Shown piece after piece: positions 48,801 to 59,355 of a stretch of DNA of 64,000 nucleotides (positions are counted from its first letter, which is position 1; each line of letters begins with the position of its first letter). Position numbers and translations under genes: made by a program. The stretch spans positions 24,513,783 to 24,577,782 of the forward strand of contig CM025855.1 of NCBI GenBank assembly GCA_003952965.2, given 5' to 3'. The notes beneath the pieces are model-generated. The model worked only from the letters and a program-made list of their open reading frames with translations. It did not search any database and had not been told where the DNA came from. The stretch comes from Morella rubra (Eukaryota > Streptophyta > Magnoliopsida > Fagales > Myricaceae).

Positions 48801-50359
48801 TAAAGTAAGGAAGAGGTACCTTGCTTCTTTGAGTCACAAAAAGCTCACTTTTACAATGGCTACATTTAGCTTTAGGTGGATTACTATCTTCAATCTTCTC
48901 AAAGTGGTCCCATGCTTTGGATTTAAGCTCAATTCTTCTCTGATAACGTGGAGGTCGACCTCTAGAAGTACCTTGAGGTTGAGTATTGTTCGTGGAGAAT
49001 GTTGGATTCATTTAGGACCTTGGGGTGTCGGGACTTGGACGTGGTCCCAAATTTTTATCAGCCCTTGAAGTAGGCGTGCCAACATCTCTACTAACGCCAA
49101 TGTAGTCATTAGATTCATTACAATCCATAGGCTCCATCTGTGTCAATTGCAAAAATAATATTTAACCACTAACCAAAAATAGCCCCCTGAATTATTCACC
49201 CTTCATACTACATTGTAATAAAGTACGATTATAGAAACAGAATAAGAATGTTGCTAATGTCAACTACAATCTTTAAAGATTAATAAATTATATTTATCCA
49301 TAAAGAAACATTAAAGAAAACCAAAATGAGTTAATTAGAGTTAAAAAAACACAGGAATTCCAGAAGGCACATTCTTAGGATTCCTTTCAGACTTCCCCAT
49401 CTTATCACAAATTGAAACTCAATAATATTTCGTAATCCCCTCCCGGCTCCCTTGGCCTACCGAAACTTTAAAAGAAATATCGCAACTTTTTTTGTAATAG
49501 GACTGTATTTGAACCGACTCGAATAGGATCTGATGCCAATGAAAGTGAGAGGAAGGTTGAAGAAAAACTGTACAATGATATTTCCAAGCAAAACAATCCA
49601 GACCTTTGATTACATATGCACTAATAATTTTCTTTAAGTGTGTTAATCAAACACATCAAATGGGTCATAATTGTTCTTTGTCCTCCTCTACATGTGCTAC
49701 CCACTACTAGAAGAATTAATCCCTTCCGCTATAATATCTAATTAAGACAACGTTGTCCTAATTACGGGTTATAAAATTCTCACTAGAAAAAGACATACTC
49801 ATACCGAAGGAAGTTTAGAACCAAATCTGGGGTGAAGTCAAGCAACCGCAATATATCCAAAATTAAAAATCGATAGATGAGGAGTTCCAGGAATTCGTAC
49901 TAATGAATGAAGACTGAAGAGTTGAAGATGTGCGGTGTACTGGCATATTTCCGTGAAGACTGAAGTTTGGAGCGTGCGGCCGGTGGTGTAGAGAGAGAGA
50001 AGCTCACCCGAGAGGGGGCGGAGGAGATGATTTTGAGAGAGGCCGAGAGATTAGAGAGGGGCGGAGGCGCTAGGGTAAAACTGAGTGAAGGAATTGGTCT
50101 GCCGTCTGTGTAGTGTGTAGATCCTTTTCTAAGTGTAGCGTATAACGTAAGTTAATATGAGTCTCAAAATGACGTAGTTTTGATACTCACACATATATAT
50201 ATATACCGGGTAACACCTGACCCGAAACTTACGGAAGAGAAAAATGTCTTTTGTAAGCCGACCCTACATCTTGGAAGGCTGACCTGAATTTTCTCAGTTT
50301 GGTTTGGAACACTGGGTCGAGTCGGCTTTGGATATTCCGTGAACACCCCTATACATATC
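45833..50359 (-). mobile_element. hAT transposon, about 4.5 kb, with decayed transposase
   Basis: Element 45841-50351. The left end TAGGGGTGTACAC and the inverse of the right end TAGGGGTGTTCAC are the terminal inverted repeats. Flanking 8-bp sites TATATATC (45833-45840) and TACATATC (50352-50359) match in 7 of 8 bases, the hAT target duplication size. The transposase is on the minus strand. Subterminal DNA carries repeated GACCC/GGGTC motifs. The paralogous locus near 53531-53564 lacks the element. Confidence 0.9.
46882..49011 (-). pseudogene. hAT transposase (zf-BED, RICESLEEPER-type), broken
   Basis: Domains in order on the minus strand: BED zinc finger near 48950-48800 (KSKAWDHFEK, KCSHCKSELF); RNase H-like fold with LTTDMWTSIQN near 48450, VDNASANDVAV near 48255 and MRCCAHILNLVVSDGL near 48155; DVPTRWNSTYLMLD near 47960; DUF4413-like region with FVAGVLDPRYKLEF near 47560; and the C-terminal hAT dimerisation region with VIPISTVASESAFSTGGRILDP near 47130. 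Stops or frameshifts separate the parts (near 48790-48720, 48415, 48180, 47990, 47850 and 47480-47220). The CAHILNL and SESAFS motifs are intact. Not functional as read; a few breaks might be introns. Confidence 0.88.
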
Positions 50360-50790
50360 TGTAAGACCTAAATCACAAAGAATCCACATTTCTAAGCAAT
50401 GTGGACTAAGACAATATTTTATAATTAAAAACTATGGTCAAATAATTAATTATAGCCAAGGGTATTAATGTTTTGTTTGTTTGGATTATATATATATATA
50501 AGGCTCCAACTTGTTTTGTTTGGATTATTCCAAATACAACGTAGAGCATGAAGTAACGCGAATTAATCAAAGTTTTGTGGAGTAAAAGAAAACTGTGAAT
50601 AATCTCCGCCACGTTCTGTACAGGAGAAGCAATAGATGCATCTCTTGATGGTAGCTCAACGAAAATAGGGAGTGATTAAATTGGCTGCATAAACAGGCAA
50701 TATGCTATTGCACATTGAATATTCAAAATCACACAAATGGATTTTATTCAAGGAAAGCGGGAATACGTATCTCTACAAATGTAGATTAAC

Positions 50791-50841
<51 letters not shown>

Positions 50842-50908
50842 GTAGCATACAAGAAATAGCACAGTTTCTTCAATATAAAATTTGGAAGTGGCTTCATTGT
50901 TAGGTGAG
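50360..50908. repeat. 3' flank of UGT-6, paralogous to 53570-53724 plus 59042-59355
   Basis: No gene. Includes the empty site for the CACTA element (GTAGAGCATGAAGTAACG near 50541-50558). An AT microsatellite lies at about 50797-50838. Confidence 0.75.
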
Positions 50909-50951
50909 TTAGATATTTCCGGCACGGAGCACATAGGCTATCAAATTTGTA

Positions 50952-51783
50952 TAATCTGAGTAACTTCTCATTAAACTTAACAAATCTCTATTACAGCTTA
51001 TATAGAGCTACAGCTCGAGTATACAGTTATAACGGAAAAGAAAAACTAGTCTACTTTTACAGCTGTACAAATACACGTGTACAAACTAACTTGAGTCTTC
51101 TACACACTCTGTTATTTGCCTTATGACTGCAGCTTGCTTCAATTCAGATTTCTTCTCTTCACACTCCCCCTCAAGATGGACAACACCATAAATGTTCAAG
51201 ATACCCATCTTGCTAACTAAGACACTGAACTGGTGATATCCCAAAGCTTTTGTAAAGATGTCAGCAAGTTGCATTTCAGTTTTCACATGCAAAGTTTTAA
51301 TAACACCAGCTTGTAATTTTTCTCTCACAATATGGCAATCTATCTCTATATGCTTTGTTCTCTCCTAGAATACTGGATTTGAAGCAATATGCAATGCCGC
51401 TTGATTATCACATATCAATAGGGCAGATTTATCATGAGATACATTCAAATCCTTAAGCAATCTGATCAACCATACAATCTTGGATACAGTAGAAGCCATC
51501 GATCGATACTCAGCTTTGGCTGAAGATCTAGAAACTGTGATTGTTTTTTTGATCTCCATGAAATTAATGAGTCACCAAGGAATATACAAAACCCTGTTAC
51601 TGACTTTCAGCTATCAATTCACCCTACCCAATCTGAGTCTGAAAATGCTTTCAGATGTATTTCGCATATAGCAGATAACAGAATTCCTTGGCCTAGTGTT
51701 TCCTTTATATATTACAACAATCTAGTAGCAGCCTTGAAGTGTGTATCACGAGGCTTATCCATAAATTGGCTTAAAGCCTGCAC
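50952..51783 (-). mobile_element. Ty1/copia fragment (RT end, RNase H and part of the 3' LTR)
   Basis: On the minus strand: VQALSQFMDKPRDTHFKA (end of the RT region), a damaged stretch, RNase H with SRSSAKAEYRSMA and CDNQAALHIASNPVF, then KTEMQLADIFTKALG, followed by a stop and LTR-like DNA ending near 50952. It differs from the 28-37 kb element and belongs to another copia family. The 5' part is missing. Confidence 0.88.
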
Positions 51784-52020
51784 TGAGCCTCTTGGAGATC
51801 TCTCCACTTCACGGATAAGGAAGTTAAGCATGATGTCATTCTCATCAGTAGTCCTAACGAAACTCGGAAGGTCCTTCAGATGGATGTTTTTCATCCCAGG
51901 AATCCAATCGAGTGCGATTTCTAAGTACTCATTAATTAAATCGCTTTCATCTGTGCATGAAACAGATGATAAAAGTAATGTACAACCTTTGCAAGTGGCT
52001 CACTCGAAAATAGAACAGTT

Positions 52021-52064
52021 AAACACCAGCGTCTTTTTTTTTTTTTGGAGCAAACACCAGCGTC
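52021..52064. repeat. Poly(T) insert flanked by a 13-bp direct repeat, in the UGT-6 intron
   Basis: AAACACCAGCGTC occurs at 52021-52033 and 52052-52064, around a T run and GGAGC. Same site and form as the insert in UGT-3 (26764-26806). Confidence 0.8.
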
Positions 52065-52441
52065 ATGAGTAAAGAGCTATACATACCTTTGAGAGGTGTT
52101 CAACCTCGCTCAAGGAGATGGCGATAATGCATATAGCGCAAGATGCCGCAGGCGTTAGGTGTCCAGAAAATAACATTGGGAATTCCAAATTCCTCAGTGG
52201 CTTCAAGAGTGAAGGTCATACAACCATCAGATATGACACAGGTCACAGGCGGTACTACTTTGGAGGAGGAGGTGTCATTTAGTTTGGAGAGGAGGTTTTG
52301 GAATGGGACGAGGCAAGTAGTCGATGTGGATTGGCAAAGAGTGGGACATCTTGGCTAAATCGGCATCCAAGGGTGGAAGCCCTTCGGGGATGGCTCCAAA
52401 GCAGAAATCTGGCAAGCGGTCAAGGGAATTGGGACCTCTTG

Positions 52442-53288
52442 AAAGTTAAAAAAAAAAACTCAATTATTTTTTAACAAAAAAAAATTAAGAAAGGTTGCGA
52501 TAAATAAATAGCTCTAAAACGTAAAAAAAATTGAAAAGGGGTTATTGCAGGCTAACTGTATCTCCCACGAGCACCTATATAGAGATCTTGGATTATAGAA
52601 AGAATTGTTACAACTGGCTCAACATGTTAAAAGCCGCAAATGCTCCTACACATCGTCCAGGTCACATGTTACCAGCACTTGTTTAATGTGTCAATGGCAT
52701 GTGCTTGCGAAGCAGTGTGTGTGCCTTCGGAAAATTGAGTGTCCATCTAAGGAATGGTTGGCCAGTGCTCGTCGCAAATTACGCAGCCAAAAGGTTCCAA
52801 ATTGTCTGCAAATTCTGAGTAGTGTTGACAACCAAATCTGAACTCTTAACTCTTAAATACACCCTGTGTACGCTGTCTTATCTGATATGCGTCGGATTTA
52901 TATTGGTTGACGTTTACTATTATAAAATAATTAATTATAGGTAAGAATAATGTTTTCTGAGTTTGGATTATGTAAGCCTCCAACTTGTTTTGTTTGGATT
53001 CATACATATGACTTAGCCGGCCTCTTATATTTATAACTGGGTCTAGCTCTAGGGAGAATTCCCACTCTAAGCCATGTGTACGTGTAGCACCAAACAGCGT
53101 TAGGCATGCGGTTGTATAGCGCAGCCCACTAATCTAGTCCGGGGTTGTCGTTGTCATTTGAGCTAATGAAGTTCATATTCTGATCAATAATGCACTGGCC
53201 AAAGTTATCAAGATGCAAATTAATGACTCTATCTTCTATGAATTTTTTCATATATATATTAAACACGCACGTTAAATCATGTTATTGA

Positions 53289-53329
<41 letters not shown>

Positions 53330-53724
53330 GTATTCTCCTTTCTTATAGACGATAGATTTATTAGTTTACCTGTACAATTATTGGAAATATTAAATTAAAA
53401 AAATATTTAAACTAGAGTGAGAGAGCAGAAGAGAGAACAGACTTAAGATGATTCGATCAAGAGAGACTTAGGTTCATGATAGAAATCCAAAAGAGTATAT
53501 ATTTTTACTTCTCAACTTATTTAACTGTAAGGGCCTATAGATTTATAGGACCGAAATCACAAAGAACTCACATTTATAACCAATGTGGACTAAGACAGTT
53601 TACTTATAATAACTATTGTCAAATAACTAATTATAGCAAAGAGTAACGTTTTGTTTGTTTGGAGTGTATATATACATGGCTCCGACTTGTTCTGTTTGGA
53701 TTAATACAAATACAGCGTAGAGCA
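52442..53724. repeat. Duplicated unit between UGT-6 and the CACTA element
   Basis: No gene. In order: repeated block with CTTGGATTATAGAAAGAATTG (near 52587); a short copy of the nitronate monooxygenase 3' region (52730-52860, AAGGAATGGTTGGCCAGTGC); intergenic unit (52870-53170); AT microsatellite (53293-53328); and a segment (53395-53724) paralogous to 45675-45840 plus 50352-50548 but without the hAT element. Confidence 0.75.
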
Positions 53725-53749
53725 CACTACAAAAAAAAACAACCTTTAG

Positions 53750-54030
53750 CAACGGTCAGAAACCGCTGCTAAAGGTGACAAAACCGCCGCTATAGCCTAT
53801 AGGGGCTGTCTCGACCGCCGCTATTGCACCGTCGCAATAGGCCATAGCGGCGGTTTTCTCGACCGCTGGTGAAGACCGCTGGTCTATAGCGGCGTTTGTG
53901 ACGGCCGCTATAGACCCGAAGCGCAATTTTTTTTTTTTTTTTGCAGCGTTTCTATAGGCCTTTTTTCCTGCGTTTAAACATCTACAGCAGCGGTCAGGTG
54001 ACCGCTGCTAAAAGTCTGCCAGCGTTTTTT
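53750..54030. repeat. Left subterminal repeats of the CACTA element
   Basis: Many copies of ACCGCTGCTA, ACCGCCGCTATAG and their inverses, in both orientations, separated by AT-rich spacers. The matching right-hand array lies at 58848-59022. In this superfamily such arrays bind the transposase complex. Confidence 0.85.
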
Positions 54031-57000
54031 TTTTGGGTAATGTGCCAACATTTTTAAAACACCACTAATTTTTTCCTATATTTTCCTATAATCGGTAATC
54101 AAATTTATTTTAATAACCATAATTCATTGGATGTAAAAACTTAAAGAACAAGGATAATAAAATAAAATATACTTCATTATTGATTAATAACGTTTTACAA
54201 CAAACACAAGAATCTCTACAAGTAACCTAAAAAGTAATAAGTTTTTAATATAAAATAACAATAAGCAAGGACCAACTAAAATATTCAAATACAACACAAT
54301 AAGCAAGGACCAATTAAAATCTTCCTCCTTCTACACATCAATATCCTCTTGAATTCTTGTAATAGAAAATAAATATCACATGAGAAATAGAAATAAATAA
54401 AAGATTTATGTAAACAAAATATCTAATTGTATATAAGGCTATAAGCAACTCTAGATTCTCCGTGTCAAAACGGGTCAAAAAATTCCCCTCGGGGGCATTG
54501 CCCCCGGACCCCCATCAAGGCAGGTATCAGCCCAAGCCTCCGCTCCATGGACTAAGCCTCACAAAAAATCTCATTTTAAACCATAAAACACTTTTCATTG
54601 AATCGGGTCGGGATACTATCCGGGTCAAAAAAATGTTTCCCAATTTCAGATAATGACCCTCAATTCACACGTCAGGCATTTTTTTACCTTGAAGAGCAGT
54701 TTTTTAGATGGAAGAATTTACAACATACTTGTCGCAGTTCCCTTGCAAAAACAACCATTTCTCCCTGTTGAGTTGATAGTGTGCTTTGAAGATCATTGAA
54801 TATCAAAGCCACTTCACCAGCCTCTGATGCTAAAAACTAGTTCACAAAAAATCTTGAAAGCAGAATGTCCAAATTAATTGTGTTGCAGTATCCCTTCCTG
54901 AAGTCATATTGCATATGAAGGACTGGACCTGGACTTTGTTTGGCGCAGGGCTGTCAAATGGATCTGCAGTGTATAAAGAACTGAAGAAGCAAAATACAAT
55001 TAGTAAATGAACAAGATTAGGATAGAAATCACCAAACTGAGCAAGCAGAGAAAGTTAATCCATTTCTACTTTCTGACCAGCAACCTCCATTATTTATTGA
55101 GCATCTTATTTCAAGTTCCTTTAACTTGACCCGCCCGGCTTAGTGTATAACCAGATTACAAGCAAGTCAGCCCAATGAAAGAAAGCCATAATCAAAACTA
55201 TATGGGTAACCATACAAGCAATTAAATTGTCTAATGGAACCCAAAAAATGCAACCTCCCAAAACACAATGGAATCTCAAATTCTTTCTTTGTATCAATTT
55301 ATTCCTTCGGTCAGTATCTTGATCTTATACTTCAAGGAATAAGAAAATCTACCTGTTCCAACCTCTACTATCAAACTTCCTAGAACCAAAGGCTATGTAG
55401 TTACTAAACAAGCATTACGAAGGAAAATTATACAACTGGAGCGATTACCTTAAAAGTATTAGGCAGAGAGATTAAATACAGAGAGAGGAACACCACTTAA
55501 GTCCAAGGAACCCCTAAAAGTTTTTCCTGTAATTGTATTAGCACTCATAGCTACAGATATTGGATATAGTGAAGCATAAAACCCGGTACAAGCCAACAAA
55601 TGGAAAAATTGGAACCTTTAACTCCTCTGCCATAGAGTAGAAACCAAAACACCTAAATCTCTGGAACTGCCAAACAACAATAATGAAAGTGCAGCTACAA
55701 AATGAACGACAAATACACCAAACTGTACTAAAAAACTGTAGTGCACCAAAATCGATTGGATAAATTAGAAAAGGAACAATATTATGTTTTAGATCCAAAT
55801 TCCAGCCCCCTGTTAGTACTGGATGGTTAAGAATAAAGGTCACAGGTCCAATTATTAAGAGATAAAAATTTCTCCATCAACCAAAAAATTATTCATGTCA
55901 ACATGCGGTGAGGAATTTATAACCAAATTGGAATGCCAACAAAAGATATCACAGGCCCAAGTCTTGTTAAAACAAGAACAAAGATTTCATTATGGGTAGA
56001 AGCAAACAAAAAGAACACAAGCATATTACATGGAGTGTGATCTGTTGGTTACACCAACGCGGTAAAGCCCTAATCAAAATTCTGCCGTCATATCCTGAAC
56101 TCCTGTAACGTAAATCATCGATAACACGAGATGCCTATGTAGTGACTGAACAATGTAAGATAAATAAATAAAATTTCAAAACTTCTAACATTCCATAACG
56201 GATAAGGAAAGAAACCCACACCTATGCCTTTAAGGGATTTGGAGAGCATCCAACTCTATCTTCCATACCTGCCTAATGAAAACTAATCATAGATTGTGTC
56301 GCATTCAGATGAAAACCCGATTGGTCTACTTTGGTGGAACCCAACGCTTGAAGAATCATTTTTCCCCACCAAAACCCTTCAAATACAAAAAGAAGACACT
56401 GAAAAAGGAAAAAAAAAAGGAGGGAAAAAAAGGGCAAAACTATTCAAGATTGAGAAGCATGAGAAAGCAAAGGAAAAATAGAACCCGAATCCATTGCAAT
56501 GCCTGACACCCAGATCGAGAAGCAGGACAAAACATAAAATAAAAGTATGAGCCCGAGTGAAAAACCATTTGCGATGCCTGAGACCCCACAACCCCTATAG
56601 ACAAATTCAAGGATGTCGCCGCAATCCATCTATGCAGGGACTTTGAGCTCCTTCAGGTGGCGAAGGCCCTCCTTCTCCAAAGATTTCATATTTAGAAAAT
56701 CAGAGATGGTAAGACGTAGAGGGGAGGGGTTGGAGCTTCGACGAAGAGGAGGGGCTGGAGATTTCAATGAAGAGGGGAGGAGCTTCTTCGACGAAGAGGG
56801 GGCTAGAGACAAAGATTTTTCACAAGTAGGGCACGGGGGAGCGGGAAGGGTTTAATTTAAAGGGAGAGAAACTGTGAGTTTTGACATTTTTTAAGACAAG
56901 TCAAAACTCACCGTTTTAAGTGTTTTTTAAAAAAAATTTTGTAGTTTTTAAGTTTTTTTAATAATAAACTATATACATGTTATGTGTTTTTAGTAAATTA

Positions 57001-57243
57001 AAATCAGTTGTAATTTGTAATAGTATTTAAAAATCTTTATACTTAGTATTAAATATATAGCAATGTACATTCTTTACACTCTTTTTTATAATTAGTATAA
57101 TAATCTTAATTAAAATAGGTTGTAGTAATAATATATAATACTTATAATTTAAAAGTATGTGTTTATTATATAATTGATATGTGATAATTAACCTAAGTAC
57201 TTATATATATGTACCTACTTAATTTATATAACATTACTTTATA
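54031..57243. other. Internal CACTA DNA, mostly non-coding with possible captured gene pieces
   Basis: No transposase. On the minus strand an exon-like piece lies at 54729-54829 (described separately). Short open frames elsewhere (55538-55843 minus, 56276-56506 plus, 56613-56855 plus) have no domain I recognise. The 56600-56860 part is richer in GC and GA, like a 5' untranslated region or first exon of a captured gene. Confidence 0.5.
54729..54829 (-). pseudogene. Exon-like captured fragment in the CACTA element
   Basis: Minus-strand block of 101 nt bordered by TTTTTAG on its 5' side and GTATGT on its 3' side, both canonical splice signals. It is open for 33 codons and includes NDLQSTLSTQQGEM and FARELRQ. 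It has a coiled-coil look that reminds me of plant kinesin-5 tail regions; this identity is from memory of the family and tentative. Neighbouring exons are not clear. Confidence 0.4.
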
Positions 57244-57471
57244 GGCCAAATTACTCCGTACGTCCCTGGGGTTTGACATTTTCCCAGTTTGGTCCTCAGG
57301 GTTCGATTTTCCCTAAAAGCATCCCTGGGGTGAGGACCTATTACCAAATAGATCCTGTCGTCAACTCATTGGACGGAAATGCACACATGGCTAACGGTTT
57401 ACACTTAGGAATTGACAGCTGGATTTTAAAAAAAATATCGCCCAATCGTAATGTGACACGTGTCAGTACAA

Positions 57472-58056
57472 TAAATAAAAGGGAAATTGGCATTTTAGTC
57501 CCTAAGTTTTGGGTGCTTTTACAATTTAGTCCTTCACTTTCAATTTTCAAAATTTAGTCCTTGAGTATTCCTGTTTTTACAAAAACACCATTCCGTCACT
57601 CTTCCATCCAAATAATTAACGATGCTCTCTACCACGTCATCTTCTTAACATGTCAGCAGCCATGTCATTCGAAATAATCAAAACTCACCGTTTCACTAAT
57701 CTGTTATGGTCTGCTGATCTACTGGTCGGGTCTGCTGGTCTGCTGGTCAGGTTATATGGTCTGCTGGTGCTGGTCGGGTATGCTGGTTTGCTGTATGGTC
57801 TGCTGGTCGGGTATGCTGGTCTGCTATATGGTCTGGTCTGCTGTCCCGCTGATTTGGCGCTAAAGTGATGCCACATGTCATCGTTGCTGACGTGGTAGAG
57901 AGCACTGTTAATTAGTTGGACGGAAGAGTGACGGAAGGGTGTTTTTGTAAAAAAAGGAATCCTCAAGGACTAAATTTTTGAAAGTTAAAAGTGAAGGACT
58001 AAATTACAAAAGCGCCTAAAACTCAGGGATTAAAATGCCAATTTTCCTAAATAAAA
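57472..58056. mobile_element. Inner Mutator-like MITE inserted in the foldback arm
   Basis: Element 57481-58047. Left end GGGAAATTGGCATTTTAGTC, inverse of right end GGAAAATTGGCATTTTAATC. The 9-bp direct repeat TAAATAAAA (57472-57480 and 58048-58056) is the Mutator-type target duplication. Inverted arms extend about 150 bp (CCGTCACTCTTCC against GGAAGAGTGACGG). The centre holds a small CTGCTGGTC repeat array. Confidence 0.88.
57705..57845 (+). repeat. Minisatellite of GGTCTGCTGGTCGGG-type units
   Basis: Irregular repeats built from CTGCTGGTCGGGTATGCTGG and shorter CTGCTGGTC units, in the loop between the arms of the inner element. Confidence 0.85.
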
Positions 58057-58847
58057 ATAAAAAATATATTTTTTTAAAAAATAAATCTAAAAATAAATTA
58101 AAAAAAAAAAAACCCGAATCAGGGGGGACCCCCGATCCTTTCCGGTGGAGGACCCCTCCACCGGCAAATTCTGGCCACCCAGAACTGGGCCTCCTCACCT
58201 AGGCTCGGGGGCGGCTGGGGGACCTCCCCCAACTGCCCCCGAGCACCGCCCGGGGTGGAGAGGGAGTCCTACCTCCACTGGCCGCCTAGTTCTGGGCGAC
58301 TAGAATTGGCCGGTTGAGGGGTCCTCCACCGTGACCCCTCCACCGAGAAAGGATCGGGGGTCCCCCCCGATCCGGGTGTTTTTTTTTTTAGATTTATTTA
58401 TTTTTTAAAATATATTTTTATTTATTGTACTAACACGTGTCACATTGGCGAGATTTTTTTTAAAATTCAGCTGTCAATTCCCACGTGTAAACCGTTAGCC
58501 ATGTGTGCATTTCCGTCCAATGAGTTGACGGCAGAATTTATTTGGTAATGAGTCCTCACCCCAGGGATGCTTTTAGGAAAAATCGAATCCTGAGGACCAA
58601 ACTGGAAAAAGGTCAAACCCTAGGGACGTACAGAGTAATTTAGCCTACTTACTTTATATAAGTAATTATATACTTTATATATATGTGCTAATTAACCTAA
58701 GTACTTTTAAGTAGGTCCCTTAAAATAAAAATTTTCAAATACATGACAAAATAAAATTATATATTAAAAGGAATAAAATAATATATAAAATAATTATTAA
58801 CATTAAATAACTTATAAATAATAAATAAATTTTTTCACTTATACCTA

Positions 58848-59022
58848 TAGCAGCGTTTTTGAAACAGACGCTGCTAAAAGGGGTCTATAGCAGCGGTCAC
58901 CCGTCGCTACAAAGACCGCCGCTATAAACCCTCTTTCGCAGTGTTTTTTGCAAAACGGCGCAAAAAACACCATTTAGCGGCGTTTTTAGCGACCGCCGCT
59001 AAAAAGACCGCTGCTATAGACC
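58848..59022. repeat. Right subterminal repeats of the CACTA element
   Basis: ACAGACGCTGCTAAAAGG, ACCGCCGCTATAAACC, GACCGCCGCTAAAAAG and related units, the same family as 53750-54030. Confidence 0.85.
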
Positions 59023-59041
59023 TGTTTTTTTTGTAGTAGCA

Positions 59042-59355
59042 TGACGTAACGGGAATTAATCAAAGTTTTGAAAAGTAAAAGAAAACTGTGAATAATCTCG
59101 GCCACGTTCTGTACAGGAGAAGCGATAGATGCATGTCTTGATGGTAGCTCGACGAGAAATATGACCTGGAAAATAGGGAGTGATTATATTGGCTGCATAA
59201 ACAGGCAATATGCTATAGCACAATGAATATTCAAAATCACACAAATGGATTTTATTCAACGAAAGCGGGAATACATTTCTCAACAAATGTAGCATACAAG
59301 AAATAGCACTGTTTCTTCAATATAAAATTTGGAAGTGGCTTCTTTGTTAGGAGAG
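59042..59355. repeat. 3' flank of UGT-7
   Basis: No gene. Continues the segment interrupted by the CACTA element; parallel to 50549-50908 (GGGAATTAATCAAAGTTTTG, ATGCATGTCTTGATGGTAGC, AAACAGGCAATATGCTAT). Confidence 0.75.

Larger units (their letters stand above)
50909..52441 (-). pseudogene. UGT-6: UGT85A copy broken by a copia fragment
   Basis: Only about 45 bp of the 3' end of exon 2 remains (50909-50951), then a copia fragment (50952-51783) takes the place of most of exon 2. The UGT sequence resumes at 51784 with the 5' part of exon 2, the intron, and a truncated exon 1 with small insertions and deletions (extra three bases near 52254, loss near 52355). Homology ends at 52441, so the start codon and catalytic histidine are gone. 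The junction at 51784 is in frame with copia sequence. Confidence 0.88.
57244..58645. mobile_element. Long foldback element (Mutator-like) nested in the CACTA element
   Basis: Left arm starts GGCCAAATTACTCCGTACGT (57244), and the inverse of the right end starts GGCTAAATTACTCTGTACGT (58645). The arms stay alignable for over 230 bp, and beyond the inner insertion the left arm continues (58048-58190) as the inverse of the right arm near 58265-58430, so almost the whole element is one hairpin. TTACTTTATA flanks it (57234-57243 and 58649-58658), a 10-bp repeat with three extra bases on the right. Without the inner element it is about 0.83 kb. No coding capacity. Confidence 0.82.
53722..59041. mobile_element. 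Non-autonomous CACTA (En/Spm-type) element, about 5.3 kb
   Basis: Element 53725-59038. The left end CACTACAAAAAAAAAC and the inverse of the right end TACTACAAAAAAAACAGG are the termini, and the flanking trinucleotide GCA (53722-53724 and 59039-59041) is the target duplication typical of CACTA. Arrays of CCGCTGCTA/CCGCCGCTA motifs in both orientations lie under both ends. No TNP2-type transposase is seen. The paralogous site at 50546-50548 is empty. One terminal base differs (C to T in the right end). Confidence 0.92.

Noticed and set aside
53752..54030. CRISPR-like or regulatory array suggested by regular CCGCTGCTA motifs
   Set aside because: Repeats occur in both orientations at both ends of an element with CACTA termini, which is the normal subterminal array of that superfamily; the DNA is plant nuclear.
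55538..55843. 101-codon minus-strand frame in the CACTA element
   Set aside because: Hydrophobic and Cys/Phe-rich from T/A-rich DNA with no family resemblance; not supported as a gene on its own.
57650..57868. Repetitive LLVGYAGLLYGL-type protein frame
   Set aside because: It is the translation of a minisatellite in the inner MITE, not a gene.
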